The notes beneath the pieces are model-generated. The model worked only from the letters and a program-made list of their open reading frames with translations, searched no databases and was not told the origin of the DNA. Shown in pieces: positions 35,360-45,644 of a DNA stretch of 64,000 nucleotides; within the stretch, counting starts at the first letter, position 1; each line of letters opens with the position of its first letter. This DNA comes from an uncultured Bacteroidales bacterium (GTDB lineage Bacteria > Bacteroidota > Bacteroidia > Bacteroidales > ML635J-15): NCBI GenBank assembly GCA_937982115.1, contig CALJNE010000031.1, positions 1 through 64,000 of the forward strand. Direction: 5' to 3'. Made by a program: the position numbers and the translations under genes.

Positions 35360-36484
35360 TTATTTTTTATATTCAATACAAACACTAAGATAATCTTCAG
35401 CAAGAGGATGCCCTAATTCCTTGGCTTTTTGCCAATCTGCACATGCTCCAACAAAATCTCTTTTCATTTCTTTTGCACTTCCTCTGTGAATATATGCCTG
35501 AGCATAATCAGGATTCATGTTTATCGCTGTTGAATAAGCTTCAATTGCTGAATCATATTCTTTCTTTTTATAATAACACAAACCCATATTATTATAAGCG
35601 TAAGCGTAATCTTTCTTTAATTTAATAACTTCTCTGAATGTTTGAATGGCTTCATCATATTTTCCTTTTTCGTAAAGAACAATCCCCTTATTGTTTAAAG
35701 CCATGTAATTATTTTTATCAAGTTTCAGTGCTTCATCATAGGCAGCTAATGCTCCGTCGTAATCTTTTTTAAGCCTTTTTGCACTGCCAAGATTATTGTA
35801 CAACAAAGAACTTTTGGGATTTAATTCAATTGCTTTATTATAATCAAAAATTGCATTATCATAAGACTCAATCATTCTAAAGGTAGAACCTCTGTCGTTG
35901 TAAGAAAAATAATGATTTGGATCTATTTTAATTGCTTCATTAAGATATTCAATTGCATCATTATAGTTAGCATTTTTAAAGCTCATTACACCTAAGAAAT
36001 AGTATAAATTCACATCCTTATGACCTTTTTGATGAGCCATCGTCAAATATTTTTTAGCATCGTCAAATTTGTTCAAATAATAATAGGAATATCCCAACAA
36101 ATAAAGAACTTCAGGATTTTCAGGATATTTAGACTGATATTTTAATAAATCTTTTACAGCAGAATCAAAATCTTTTAACTGCATATAAGTAGTTGCTCTA
36201 CCATAATATGCTTTAAACATGTCCGGATCAATCTGAATAGCCCGATTAAAACTATTTATGGCTGATTGATAATCCCCTCTGGAATAAAATTCTACTCCAT
36301 CATTAAAAGCAAGATTAGCTTCCTGATCTTCTGCGATAACTAGTGTACTGCTAGTGTCGGCAATTGCAGCCTGTCCATCAAAGCCGATTTTTAGCGGAAT
36401 TATAATCTGTTCCGTGTCTGTTTCCTGCCCAAAAACAAATAGTGCAGAAATTACTGTGATAAATAAAATAAGTCCTTTTTTCAT
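35360..36484 (-). CDS. Secreted nine-TPR protein
   Basis: The 374-residue product has signal peptide MKKGLILFITVISALFVFGQ and then nearly nothing but TPR motifs; nine units can be counted from about residue 55 to the end (for example YDNAIFDYNKAIELNP, YDEAIQTFREVIKL and YDSAIEAYSTAINMNP). TPR superhelices bind partner proteins. It lies directly upstream of the PorE-like gene in the same transcript and may be a periplasmic scaffold for that complex, which is inference. The -7-like sequence TAACTTTG lies between this gene and secA. Confidence 0.87.
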   Translation of the reverse strand: MKKGLILFITVISALFVFGQETDTEQIIIPLKIGFDGQAAIADTSSTLVIAEDQEANLAFNDGVEFYSRGDYQSAINSFNRAIQIDPDMFKAYYGRATTYMQLKDFDSAVKDLLKYQSKYPENPEVLYLLGYSYYYLNKFDDAKKYLTMAHQKGHKDVNLYYFLGVMSFKNANYNDAIEYLNEAIKIDPNHYFSYNDRGSTFRMIESYDNAIFDYNKAIELNPKSSLLYNNLGSAKRLKKDYDGALAAYDEALKLDKNNYMALNNKGIVLYEKGKYDEAIQTFREVIKLKKDYAYAYNNMGLCYYKKKEYDSAIEAYSTAINMNPDYAQAYIHRGSAKEMKRDFVGACADWQKAKELGHPLAEDYLSVCIEYKK

Positions 36485-36542
36485 AGTTATTTGTTTTATT
36501 AAATGCTACAAAGTTAAAATCTTTTTTGATTTTAGAAATTTT

Positions 36543-39500
36543 TTAATTAGAAGAATTCATTCCGTGACAATTTTTGTATTTTTTACCGCTACCACATGGA
36601 CAAGGATCATTTCTGCCCACCTTTTTCTCAACACGAACAGGCTCTGATTTTGTTTTTCCCTTACTTGGATCATTATATCCGGGAGCTTCGCGTTGTGTTT
36701 TCATATTACTCAAGTCAAGTTTGCGGCGAGCATGAGCCTCTTTAACTTCGTCAGGTTCGTTAACAGGAATATATCCCTTCATCAACGAAGCAACAACACT
36801 CTTATTAATTTTGTCGAGCATTGTTTTAAACAAATTGAATGATTCGAATTTGTAAACCAGCAATGGATCTTTCTGTTCGTAACTTGCAGATTGAACTGAT
36901 TGTCTCAAATCATCCATTTCGCGTAAATGCTCTTTCCACAAGTCATCAATAGTTTTGAGAACAACTGTTTTATTGTATGCCTCAACAATTTCACGACCTT
37001 GAGTATGATATGCTTTTTCAAAATTCACAATCACATTAAACATCTTTGTTCCATCGGTTACCGGAACAAGGATATTTTCATATTTGGCAGCATTATTTTC
37101 ATAAATGGTCTTTATAACAGGATATGCCTGATTTGCAATATTTTCAGTTCTGAATTTATGTTTTTCAAGAAGTTTATGGTATAAATAATCAATAAACTTT
37201 TGTTCTGTCATATCTCTGAATTGTTCCTCAGTAAGCTCAATATCTATCGAAAGCAGGCGGAATATTTCGAGTTTCAGATTTTCGAAATCTCCGTTATCGA
37301 AGTGTTCTTCCGCTAAGCTCACACAAACATCATACATCATATTGGCAATGTCTGCACCAAGTCTTTCGCCATCAAGAGCATTGCGTCTTTTGCGGTAAAT
37401 AACAGTACGTTGAGCATTCATTACGTCGTCATACTCGAGCAAACGTTTACGAATACCGAAGTTATTTTCTTCAACTTTTTTCTGTGCTCTTTCGATAGAT
37501 TTTGAAATCATGGAGTGTTGAATAACTTCTCCTTCTTTCAATCCCATTCTGTCCATGAGCTTTGCAATACGATCGGATCCGAATAAACGCATCAAATCAT
37601 CTTCCAATGAGACAAAGAATTGAGAAGTACCCGGATCGCCCTGACGGCCGGCACGTCCTCTTAACTGGCGGTCAACACGACGGGATTCATGTCGTTCTGT
37701 ACCGATAATTGCCAGACCACCGGCTTTACGAACTTCTTCGCTAAGTTTAATGTCGGTACCACGACCAGCCATATTTGTAGCTATAGTAACCACAGAGGTT
37801 TTTCCGGCTTCAGCAACTATGTCGGCTTCTTTTTTATGCAATTTTGCATTCAGCACATTATGCTTAATCCCTTTACGGGTGAGAATTTTACTAAGCAACT
37901 CCGAAACCTCAACCGATGTTGTTCCAACCAAAACCGGTCGTCCGGCTTTTATCAACCTTTCTATTTCATTGACTACGGCAGCATATTTTTCACGAGTAGT
38001 TTTATATACAAGATCTTCATAATCTATTCTTATAACAGGCTTATTGGTAGGAATAACAACAACATCAAGTTTATATATGTCCCAAAACTCTCCTGCTTCG
38101 GTTTCGGCTGTACCTGTCATACCGGCAAGTTTACGGTACATCCTGAAATAATTCTGTAAGGTAATTGTTGCATAAGTTTGAGTGGCAGCCTCAATCTTCA
38201 CATTTTCTTTTGCTTCAATTGCCTGGTGTAAGCCATCGGAATAACGACGACCTTCCATAATACGGCCTGTTTGTTCGTCAACAATTTTTACTTTATTGTC
38301 AATCACAACGTATTCCACATCTTTTTCAAATAATGTATATGCTTTAAGTAATTGATTTATGGTGTGAATACGTTCCGATTTAATTGAAAAATCTCTGAAC
38401 AATTCGTCTTTTTTTCTTAATTTTTCTTTTTCGGTAAGATTTTCCTTATCAAGAGTTGCAAGCTCACTTGCTAAGTCTGGAATAACAAAGAAATTGGAAT
38501 CAGAGTTACTGCTTGCCAAGAGTTCAAATCCTTTATCGGTTAATTCTATGGAATTTAGTTTTTCATCAATAACAAAATATAAATCATCTGTTACAAGATG
38601 CATATTTTTATTGTTATCGGCCATGTAATAATTTTCTGTTTTGAGTAACAGGGATTTCATACCTTGTTCACTCAGGAATTTTATAAGAGCCTTAGTTTTT
38701 GGCAAGGCTTTGAAAGCTTGCAACAATTTAAAGCCTCCATCTTTTTCGTTACCTTCGGCAATTAATCTTTTTGCATCATTAAATACCTGATTAAAAACTG
38801 CCTTTTGAGCATTTACTAACTTAACTACATGAGGTTTTAATTCATCGAATAGCTGGTCTTCGCCTTTAGGAGTTGGTCCGGAAATAATCAAAGGAGTTCT
38901 GGCATCGTCAATCAAAACGGAGTCAACCTCGTCAACAATTGCATAGTTATGTTTGCGTTGTACAAGGTCTAATGTACTCAATGCCATGTTATCTCTCAGG
39001 TAATCGAAGCCAAATTCGTTGTTTGTACCGTAAGTAATATCTGCTTGATATGCTCTACGACGAGCATCGCTATTAGGTTCGTGCTTATCAATACAATCTA
39101 CAGATAATCCATGAAACATAAATAGCGGAGCATTCCATTCGGAGTCACGTTTTGCAAGATAATCATTAACTGTAACAACATGAACACCTCGACCGGGTAA
39201 AGCATTTAAAAATACAGGCAGAGTAGCTACAAGAGTTTTACCTTCACCAGTTGCCATTTCGGCAATTTTTCCCTGATGTAAAACGACCCCACCGATTATC
39301 TGAACATCATAATGAACCATATCCCATACAACCCGATTACCTCCGGCCATCCACGAATTTTTATATACGGCTTTGTCCCCGCGAATATCAACGAAATCAA
39401 CCTGTATAGCTAAATTTCTGTCAAAATCGTTTGCTGTTACAATTATTTCTTCGTTTTCTTTAAATCTTCTGGCAGTATCTTTTACAATTGCAAAAACCTC

Positions 39501-39821
39501 GGGCAAAATTTTATCAAGATAATCTTCCAGCTTTTTAGCAATTTCATCTTCTATTTTATCAATTTCATTAAAAACTTCTTCCTTTTCCCAAATATCGAGC
39601 AACTCGGCTTTTTTTCTTAATTCTTCAATTTTATTTGTTTCTTCTTTTATGTACTCTTTTATCGAAACTCTGATATCTGCAACCCTTTTTCTTAATTCAT
39701 CATGACTCAGCTTTTTAATTTCGGGTTCTATTGCAAGAACTTTTTCTAAATATGGCTTTATTGCCTGAAAGTCTCTTTCTGATTTAGTTTTAAAAAACTT
39801 TCCTAATATTCCTAATCCCAT
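36543..39821 (-). CDS. secA: Preprotein translocase ATPase SecA
   Basis: SecA drives Sec-dependent export, the first step for T9SS cargo. The motifs are clear: [15 protein letters not shown] (Walker A), [15 protein letters not shown] (DEAD-type), [12 protein letters not shown] and [18 protein letters not shown], and a C-terminal zinc finger [19 protein letters not shown]. The product is about 1092 residues, long as in Bacteroidota, because of insertions in the first half. An ATG at 39884 would add 21 basic residues; 39821 ([10 protein letters not shown]) fits the family better, and TATATTTG at 39854-39847 on the minus strand supports a start downstream of it. Confidence 0.97.
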   Translation of the reverse strand: MGLGILGKFFKTKSERDFQAIKPYLEKVLAIEPEIKKLSHDELRKRVADIRVSIKEYIKEETNKIEELRKKAELLDIWEKEEVFNEIDKIEDEIAKKLEDYLDKILPEVFAIVKDTARRFKENEEIIVTANDFDRNLAIQVDFVDIRGDKAVYKNSWMAGGNRVVWDMVHYDVQIIGGVVLHQGKIAEMATGEGKTLVATLPVFLNALPGRGVHVVTVNDYLAKRDSEWNAPLFMFHGLSVDCIDKHEPNSDARRRAYQADITYGTNNEFGFDYLRDNMALSTLDLVQRKHNYAIVDEVDSVLIDDARTPLIISGPTPKGEDQLFDELKPHVVKLVNAQKAVFNQVFNDAKRLIAEGNEKDGGFKLLQAFKALPKTKALIKFLSEQGMKSLLLKTENYYMADNNKNMHLVTDDLYFVIDEKLNSIELTDKGFELLASSNSDSNFFVIPDLASELATLDKENLTEKEKLRKKDELFRDFSIKSERIHTINQLLKAYTLFEKDVEYVVIDNKVKIVDEQTGRIMEGRRYSDGLHQAIEAKENVKIEAATQTYATITLQNYFRMYRKLAGMTGTAETEAGEFWDIYKLDVVVIPTNKPVIRIDYEDLVYKTTREKYAAVVNEIERLIKAGRPVLVGTTSVEVSELLSKILTRKGIKHNVLNAKLHKKEADIVAEAGKTSVVTIATNMAGRGTDIKLSEEVRKAGGLAIIGTERHESRRVDRQLRGRAGRQGDPGTSQFFVSLEDDLMRLFGSDRIAKLMDRMGLKEGEVIQHSMISKSIERAQKKVEENNFGIRKRLLEYDDVMNAQRTVIYRKRRNALDGERLGADIANMMYDVCVSLAEEHFDNGDFENLKLEIFRLLSIDIELTEEQFRDMTEQKFIDYLYHKLLEKHKFRTENIANQAYPVIKTIYENNAAKYENILVPVTDGTKMFNVIVNFEKAYHTQGREIVEAYNKTVVLKTIDDLWKEHLREMDDLRQSVQSASYEQKDPLLVYKFESFNLFKTMLDKINKSVVASLMKGYIPVNEPDEVKEAHARRKLDLSNMKTQREAPGYNDPSKGKTKSEPVRVEKKVGRNDPCPCGSGKKYKNCHGMNSSN

Positions 39822-39953
39822 TTTTTTAGTTTTTGAAAATAATTTACAAATATAAGTTTTAATTTTGAAAATAATGTTTTTCAAAAGCTTAAATTTTTCA
39901 TCTTTGTTTTAACATAATAATCAAAATAATTTATTTTTGAAAAAAATAAAGTT

Positions 39954-40217
39954 ATGGTTAAAATTGAAAAATTAACTCCGGAACAACTAAATAAGAAAGC
40001 CGTATTTTCGTGGCCAATCTGGGAAAAAGAAATTTCGGAATTTGAATGGTATTACGATAGCGAAGAACATTGTTATTTTATCGAGGGCGAAGTTGAAGTA
40101 ATTACCAAAGACAGTGTATATAAAATACAAAAAGAAGACTATGTAATTTTTCCGCAAGGATTATCCTGCACCTGGCGAGTTCTTAAACCTGTTTATAAAC
40201 ATTACAGGTTTTTGTGA
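39954..40217 (+). CDS. Small cupin domain protein
   Basis: The 87-residue protein is a single cupin of the DUF861 (Cupin_3) kind: a W-P-I-W-E-K opening, EHCYFIEGEVEVITKD with the strand-turn-strand GEVEV block, and EDYVIFPQGLSCTWRV. The length is normal for these small cupins. Related proteins bind small ligands or metals, but the His/Glu ligand set is incomplete here. It is divergent from secA and converges on the SGNH gene, with six bases between the two stops. Function is unknown. Confidence 0.85.
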   Translation: MVKIEKLTPEQLNKKAVFSWPIWEKEISEFEWYYDSEEHCYFIEGEVEVITKDSVYKIQKEDYVIFPQGLSCTWRVLKPVYKHYRFL

Positions 40218-40223
40218 AAATTT

Positions 40224-41726
40224 TTAACGAAATTTTGTAATTACATTCATCAAACTATCGGCAATAATTTGATTTCCTTTTTCGCTACAATGCCCATCGG
40301 GGAGATATAAACTTTCGTCGTTATTAAAATATTTAATAAAGATTCTTTCATTATCTTGTAATATCAATCTGTTTTCAAGTGCTATATCTCGCAAAACTGC
40401 ATTAACTCCTCCAAAAACAACATCTTTATTTTGCAATGGATAAGTCATAATTAAAACAGGAATTGAATTTTTTCTACACATTTCAATAATTGCATTAATA
40501 TCATCCCGAACCCATTCATCAACTTTATCTTTGACCGGATTTGAATTATAATTTTCCTCAATTAAAACTTCGTCTTTATCGAAATTTCTTTTCGATGTTA
40601 CACCTGCTCCAAACAATTCCTGCCAGAGAAGCTTCATAAGTTTAAAAACTCTTAAATTATATAAAAATCCTGTTTGCTTTTTGAACCCGTAATAATTCCA
40701 ATAATTAGCAGAACCTGCCATTATAATTACCAGACCTGGAGTGCTATTTGTCAAATAATTCTCGAATTCGGACCTGATTTGAAAAGTATTCTTTCCTGAC
40801 CTGCCATAGTTTAGAACAGAAATTTCGTTTCCGTAAAAATCCCTGACGAGTTTATTTAAAATTCCCGGATAACTAAGGCTGTCGGCAACTCCAAATCCCT
40901 CGGTATAACTATCACCTAAACATAAAACTTGCGTTTTGTCCCCTGAAATCCGTGAATAATCGTATGCAACAGTTTTTTGTTTGTGATAATGCCCCAAAAT
41001 TCTCAACCCGACCTCCAAAAGTAACAGAACAAAAACAAACCCCAATAAGAAACTTAAAAATTTTGAATAAATATTCTTATTTCTTAAAAAATGCTCTCTT
41101 AATTTTACTCTAAACTCTACAATTCTTGGTCGAAACAATATTGAAATCAGTAGTAATATTAAAAAAACTTCAACAATTATAGTAGCATAAAGAATCAAAC
41201 GGTACGAAATAAAACCATAGATTTTTGAATCTAAGAGGATATCAAAACCATCGTTTATGCTTTTGGGTTTTATATGATTATTAGAATTTCTAAAAATTAT
41301 TTTACAATCGGTTTTTTGATAATTCCAATCACTTTCAAATTTATTACGCGTATAAGAAAAAATTTTGTCATCATTTTTGAACCATATATGCTCAACTTTT
41401 TTCCAGGTTGCTGTGTCAACTTCAAGAAAAATTTCCGAAATATTTTTTCTAAAAATCTCATCATATCTCCAGCTTCGGTAAATGTACAGTGTATCCAATC
41501 GAAAATGCTGTTTACAATGAATATCTTCTTTTATACCGGAGTAATAATTAATACCATAAGCATCAAAATTCTTCATTTCCCTGATATTCGGACCATAAAT
41601 ATAAAAACCGACGGTTTCCGGGAAAGGAATTTTAGTACGAGACTTTGATTTTACAAATAATAATGCAGCTGCGACAACTGCAATAAATAAGAAGACAACA
41701 GATATAAGAAATATTTTTTTTCTCAT
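40224..41726 (-). CDS. Membrane-anchored SGNH/GDSL hydrolase
   Basis: From the ATG at 41726 the protein is about 500 residues. It has an N-terminal membrane helix (KIFLISVVFLFIAVVAAALLF), a soluble domain, a middle helical pair (near 185-205, LILYATIIVEVFLILLLISI, and near 230-250), then an SGNH domain. The domain has the catalytic Ser block VLCLGDSYTEGFGV, the Asn block AGSANYWNY and the D-x-H block LPDGHCSEKGNQI. SGNH enzymes of this type add or remove acyl groups on glycans. The start overlaps the carbamoyltransferase stop by four bases (ATGA), which decides against the longer frame starting at 41762. It is the last gene of the operon. Confidence 0.85.
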   Translation of the reverse strand: MRKKIFLISVVFLFIAVVAAALLFVKSKSRTKIPFPETVGFYIYGPNIREMKNFDAYGINYYSGIKEDIHCKQHFRLDTLYIYRSWRYDEIFRKNISEIFLEVDTATWKKVEHIWFKNDDKIFSYTRNKFESDWNYQKTDCKIIFRNSNNHIKPKSINDGFDILLDSKIYGFISYRLILYATIIVEVFLILLLISILFRPRIVEFRVKLREHFLRNKNIYSKFLSFLLGFVFVLLLLEVGLRILGHYHKQKTVAYDYSRISGDKTQVLCLGDSYTEGFGVADSLSYPGILNKLVRDFYGNEISVLNYGRSGKNTFQIRSEFENYLTNSTPGLVIIMAGSANYWNYYGFKKQTGFLYNLRVFKLMKLLWQELFGAGVTSKRNFDKDEVLIEENYNSNPVKDKVDEWVRDDINAIIEMCRKNSIPVLIMTYPLQNKDVVFGGVNAVLRDIALENRLILQDNERIFIKYFNNDESLYLPDGHCSEKGNQIIADSLMNVITKFR

Positions 41727-43405
41727 TGCTTTTCGATAAAGTAATTTCCAAGAACAAGGCAATCCATATCGGATTTTAGAAAATCATTTATCGCTTCTTG
41801 AGGAGAACAAACAATAGGTTCGGCTTTTAGATTAAATGAAGTATTGATAATAACCGGAATTCCGGTATGTTTTTCGTGTGTATCAAGTAATTTCCATAAT
41901 TTAGGATTATACTCTTTTTCAACAGTTTGAACCCGAGCTGTTCCGTCAATATGAGTTACTGCAGGGATTAAAGCCTTTTTTTCTTCCAGAACCTGTGGTG
42001 CCAGAAGCATAAACGGAGAATCATTCAACATCTTAAAATATTCATCAGCTTTTTCTTTATTAACGATAGGAGCAAATGGTCTGAACCACTCTCGATGTTT
42101 TATACGGGAATTCAAAATATCAACCATTTCGGGATACATTGCCGAAGCAAGGATTGAACGATTTCCCAGAGCTCTTGGTCCGAATTCCAGTCGTCCTTGC
42201 ATCCAACCAACTGTTTTTTTATCAATTATTTTTCGAGTAACAATTTCGCATAACCCATCATCAGAGTATTTAATAGCATTAAGATTATTGTATTTTATTG
42301 CTATTTCATAATCTTTATCACTAAATTCCGGTCCCCAATAAGAGTGATTAAATGTGAATTTTCTGTCGTTTTGTAAAATCTGATTATACAAATAAAATGC
42401 AGCTCCAATTGCTGCTCCGGCATCTCCGGCTCCGGGCTGTATAAAAAGTTTTTTTACATTTGTATTTTCAAGGATTTTTTGATTCGCCACACAATTCAAA
42501 AACACACCTCCAGCTAAAGCTAAATTTTGAGTTTCGTATCTTTCGCTTACGTAGCGTGCTTGTTTTATCAAAATCTCTTCAATAACCGCCTGTAAACTTG
42601 CAGCAATGTCTTTGTGTCTTTTGTCATAATCTTCATTTGGGTTTCGAGGTTGTCCCAGCAAGTCAATCATTTTTTTAGAGTACATTTTTTTTCCTTTGTT
42701 CAAAGAGAAATATTTATCGTTGAGTCTGTAGCTGCCATCATCTTTTATATCTATGATTTTTCTGAAATGTTCATAATAATTAGGTTCACCAAAGCTTGCA
42801 AGAGCCATTGTTGTACCCTCACCGCTATTAGCTTTAAAACCCAAAAATGTAGTTATGCAAGTATAAAGTAATCCAAGAGAATCGGGATAGGAGATTTGAT
42901 TCTCAAGGAAAATATTTTTTCCATCGCCATAGCCCACTGAAGATGTTGCCCACTCTCCCACTCCATCGTTAATAATAATACCTGCTTTTTCGAATTCCGA
43001 GACAAAAAAACTACTTGCAGCATGAGCATGGTGATGCGGAATAAAAACAACTTTAGATTTATATGAAATTTCACGTCGTAAAACTTCAGGAAAAATCAAT
43101 CTATCCTGTAACCATTGAGGAGTATTTCTGAGAAATGATGTATATGAAAGAGGAAATTTTTCAATAATATCGTGAATGTACCGACTAAATTTAAGGTAGG
43201 GTTTTTCATAAAATGCAATATAGTCAATTTCGGCAAAACTAATTTCACCTTGCTGAACGCAAAAATTTATAGCATTGATAGGAAAGTCAGAGGAATTTTT
43301 CACGCGATTAAATCTCTCTTCCTGAACCGCAGCAACCAACACTCCGTCTTTAACCAGACAAGCCGCCGAATCGTGATAATAACAAGATATTCCGAGTATA
43401 TTCAT
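41723..43405 (-). CDS. NodU/CmcH-family carbamoyltransferase
   Basis: The 560-residue enzyme has the N-terminal Kae1-like ATP/carbamoyl-adenylate domain (ILGISCYYHDSAACLV, VAAVQEERFNRVK, PHHHAHAASSFFVS) and the C-terminal carbamoyltransferase domain (GWMQGRLEFGPRALGNRSIL, EWFRPFAPIV, INTSFNLKAEPIV). The metal-binding His residues of the HHHAHA block are present. These enzymes transfer carbamoyl from carbamoyl phosphate to hydroxyl groups of sugars, antibiotics or toxins. Both flanks overlap by four bases. Together with the GT2, methyltransferase-like and SGNH genes, this points to decoration of a surface glycan or lipid. The acceptor is unknown. Confidence 0.92.
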   Translation of the reverse strand: MNILGISCYYHDSAACLVKDGVLVAAVQEERFNRVKNSSDFPINAINFCVQQGEISFAEIDYIAFYEKPYLKFSRYIHDIIEKFPLSYTSFLRNTPQWLQDRLIFPEVLRREISYKSKVVFIPHHHAHAASSFFVSEFEKAGIIINDGVGEWATSSVGYGDGKNIFLENQISYPDSLGLLYTCITTFLGFKANSGEGTTMALASFGEPNYYEHFRKIIDIKDDGSYRLNDKYFSLNKGKKMYSKKMIDLLGQPRNPNEDYDKRHKDIAASLQAVIEEILIKQARYVSERYETQNLALAGGVFLNCVANQKILENTNVKKLFIQPGAGDAGAAIGAAFYLYNQILQNDRKFTFNHSYWGPEFSDKDYEIAIKYNNLNAIKYSDDGLCEIVTRKIIDKKTVGWMQGRLEFGPRALGNRSILASAMYPEMVDILNSRIKHREWFRPFAPIVNKEKADEYFKMLNDSPFMLLAPQVLEEKKALIPAVTHIDGTARVQTVEKEYNPKLWKLLDTHEKHTGIPVIINTSFNLKAEPIVCSPQEAINDFLKSDMDCLVLGNYFIEKQ

Positions 43406-44007
43406 GCTTCAATTTTTTTTTCTGTCCAATTTGAATAGTATTCATTCTTAACACAAACTGCATCGGGAATAAAATCGTTTTTTAACAACATGTTCTTGTA
43501 TTCCGCAATTTGAGCCGGTCTTCCTAATAAATCAGGGCTTGCTATGCAAACTTTAAAATTGTTCTCACGAGCAGTTTTCAGATTTTCAATTTCTTTATAA
43601 ATGTCGTCGAAACAATCAACCCAAACCCATTCGGCTTTATTTTTAAGTTTAAGAACGTTTTCTATGTTCTCGTAATTTGATAATCTTACGGCAAAATTTT
43701 TATTCCCCATTTTCACAAACTCATGTATTCCGGAATAGGATAAGTCCAAAAAACAATAATTTTCAATTCGGTAATACTTAAGAATTTTGAGTATTTCGTT
43801 TTCAAAGCCGAATTCTTTGATGTTGATAATAATAAATTCATGTTTAAAATTTTTCAAAAAATCCTTCAGCCGCTCACCTTTCTCAAAAGCTTCGTGATTC
43901 AAAATTATTTCTTTTTTATAAGCTCGCACATCTATTTCTACGCCATGGATAGACGGAATTTTCACTAATTGTTCAGTACTATTTACCCTATGATTTATTA
44001 TTAACAT
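43402..44007 (-). CDS. GDPD-like (PI-PLC superfamily) TIM-barrel protein
   Basis: The 201-residue protein resembles the first half and core of glycerophosphodiester phosphodiesterases: INHRVNS at the start, GVEIDVRAYKKEIILNHE with the E-x-D pair and a following His, then EFIIINIKE and a closing PDAVCVKNEY. The signature E-x-D and His metal ligands seem present, but the usual H-R-G-x-x-x-x-x-P-E-N-T opening is altered to HRVNSTEQ. It may act on a phosphodiester in a lipid or glycan, or have lost that activity. It overlaps the GT2 gene by 20 bases and the carbamoyltransferase gene by four. Confidence 0.65.
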   Translation of the reverse strand: MLIINHRVNSTEQLVKIPSIHGVEIDVRAYKKEIILNHEAFEKGERLKDFLKNFKHEFIIINIKEFGFENEILKILKYYRIENYCFLDLSYSGIHEFVKMGNKNFAVRLSNYENIENVLKLKNKAEWVWVDCFDDIYKEIENLKTARENNFKVCIASPDLLGRPAQIAEYKNMLLKNDFIPDAVCVKNEYYSNWTEKKIEA

Positions 44008-44701
44008 AGCTCTGCTTTCGTAAATAAATGCAATATTTTAAAAATTTCAACGAAAATAATATTTTTGATATAAATCCTGTATTCCATTTAGAATTTCCGT
44101 GTTTCCTTTCGGGAAAGAACACATCTATTTCTTTAACTGTACAACCGTTCTTTAATGCTGTATAATATGCATACAAATCTAATCCCCAATGTTCAGGCGG
44201 ATTTAAAAATTTATCCATCAACGACCTGTTGAATAGCTTTGGTTGAGCATTTATTTCGAACAATTTAACTTTTAGAATTATTCTAACTAAAAACTCTAGT
44301 CCTCTGCTGAAAATTCGCTCCGAAAATTTTCTACCCAAGCGATTCCCTTTAATAAAAATATTTTTATCATTACAATTTTTAATCTGCTCAATAGCTTTAA
44401 AGACATCGGCAGGGTCTGTTTGTAAATCGGCATGAGTCCAACCTACCCATTCTCCAATGGCAGTTTTCAGTCCGGTAATTATTCCATGTCCATATCCAAT
44501 ATTTTTTTCGATATGGATTAATTTTAAATTCTTTTTCCCTTCAAGAAGTTTAGATAAGATTTCTGAAGTATTATCTGTTGAACCGTTGTTTACAAAAATA
44601 ATTTCAACTTCATCAGTTACCAATTTTGAAAAGGCAATAACCAATTCATTCAGATTTTCAGACTCGTTATAACAAGGTAATACAATCGAAAACATAACCA
44701 T
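43988..44701 (-). CDS. Family 2 glycosyltransferase
   Basis: The 237-residue enzyme has a GT-A fold of the dolichyl-phosphate-mannose-synthase type: FSIVLPCYNESENL, EIIFVNNGSTDNTSEIL, GYGHGIITGLK and a THADLQTDP metal site. There is no membrane helix, unlike many in the family. It likely moves a sugar from a nucleotide donor to a lipid or glycan. The start codon overlaps the upstream stop by one base (TAATG at 44701); an ATG six bases later is also possible. It sits in the middle of the five-gene modification operon. Confidence 0.88.
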   Translation of the reverse strand: MVMFSIVLPCYNESENLNELVIAFSKLVTDEVEIIFVNNGSTDNTSEILSKLLEGKKNLKLIHIEKNIGYGHGIITGLKTAIGEWVGWTHADLQTDPADVFKAIEQIKNCNDKNIFIKGNRLGRKFSERIFSRGLEFLVRIILKVKLFEINAQPKLFNRSLMDKFLNPPEHWGLDLYAYYTALKNGCTVKEIDVFFPERKHGNSKWNTGFISKILFSLKFLKYCIYLRKQSYVNNKS

Positions 44702-45561
44702 TATTTTATTTCCTCCAAACGTCTTTGTAAATCAACAAATTCTCCGGACAACTCATAGCCTTGAAAAAGATAACGACACCACAAATCAAATGCTTTATTT
44801 TTATCTTTTCGGTAAATGTATGCCATAACATGAGCAGCAGCAATACCTTTATGCTTTTTTTTGTTTGAAATTTTTAATGCCCAGCGAAAAGCATTATCAA
44901 TAACATTTTTGGGTATAGTTTGAAAATGAATCCGTAACAATTCATCGGGAATAGTTTTTTTATAAAAGAACCAAATTCCTCCACCGTTTTTAATGTCGTT
45001 ATAAACAATAAAATAATTTCGATGTAAATATGAAATCACCTGAACCCACGGCGTAAGATAGTGATCAAAATCCTGTTGATACACAAAGGATTTTCCGGGA
45101 ATTAAGGCTCTGTAATATTTTTCGAGAACTAATTGAGCCGCTTCTTCGGATTTCATCACATCAACAATCAAAAATTCAACTGAAGTTTGAATATTTGAAT
45201 TTCTTATATCAACAATAATTTCAATGTCTTCGATAAATTCCGACAGATTATTCCTAAACAAAGCAAGGTAGCCGTTATTTTTAAAGTATTCTTTATATGG
45301 ATGGTCTTTTAACTGGGTTTCGCATTCTTCATCCCATCTAAATGTATCGCAAGCTATCAGTTTTTGTTTTGCCTTGACAAGCTTAAGTGCCTCAAAAATA
45401 ACTAAAGTTGTTGCACCAAATCTACAACCTAAATCGGCAATAATTCCGGTTCCTGTATATTTATTTTTAACTAAATAAAATAAAAACTTAAGTTCCTCAT
45501 CACTTACCATGTGAGGAATGCCTTGTAAAAAACTAAAACTGAAATCTACTTTTTTTGACAC
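44701..45561 (-). CDS. Class I SAM-dependent methyltransferase-like protein
   Basis: The 286-residue protein is the first gene of the operon. Its N-terminal half has a Rossmann core: GIIADLGCRFGATTLVIFEA with a glycine-poor motif I, LIACDTF for the acidic strand 2, and VEFLIVDVM for strand 4. This fits Methyltransf_24-like proteins. The C-terminal third (about 195-286) is helical and has no clear relatives. Substrate is unknown; the operon suggests a sugar or lipid moiety. A near-consensus -7 sequence (TATATTTA) lies upstream on the minus strand. Confidence 0.7.
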   Translation of the reverse strand: MSKKVDFSFSFLQGIPHMVSDEELKFLFYLVKNKYTGTGIIADLGCRFGATTLVIFEALKLVKAKQKLIACDTFRWDEECETQLKDHPYKEYFKNNGYLALFRNNLSEFIEDIEIIVDIRNSNIQTSVEFLIVDVMKSEEAAQLVLEKYYRALIPGKSFVYQQDFDHYLTPWVQVISYLHRNYFIVYNDIKNGGGIWFFYKKTIPDELLRIHFQTIPKNVIDNAFRWALKISNKKKHKGIAAAHVMAYIYRKDKNKAFDLWCRYLFQGYELSGEFVDLQRRLEEIK

Positions 45562-45644
45562 CTAATAAATGCTTATTAAAGTTGTAAATATACAATTTTA
45601 ACTAATTAAAAAAATCAAAAAGTAATTCGTTCTAAATTATAGTT

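Noticed and set aside
36485-36542. TAAAATC/GATTTTA inverted repeat downstream of secA as a terminator
   Set aside because: The stem is short and AT-only and lacks a T-run on the minus strand; it may instead overlap the promoter of the TPR gene.
37689-38159. Plus-strand frame of 156 codons inside secA
   Set aside because: Antisense to conserved SecA motifs; Cys/Phe/Asn-rich translation is typical of a shadow frame.
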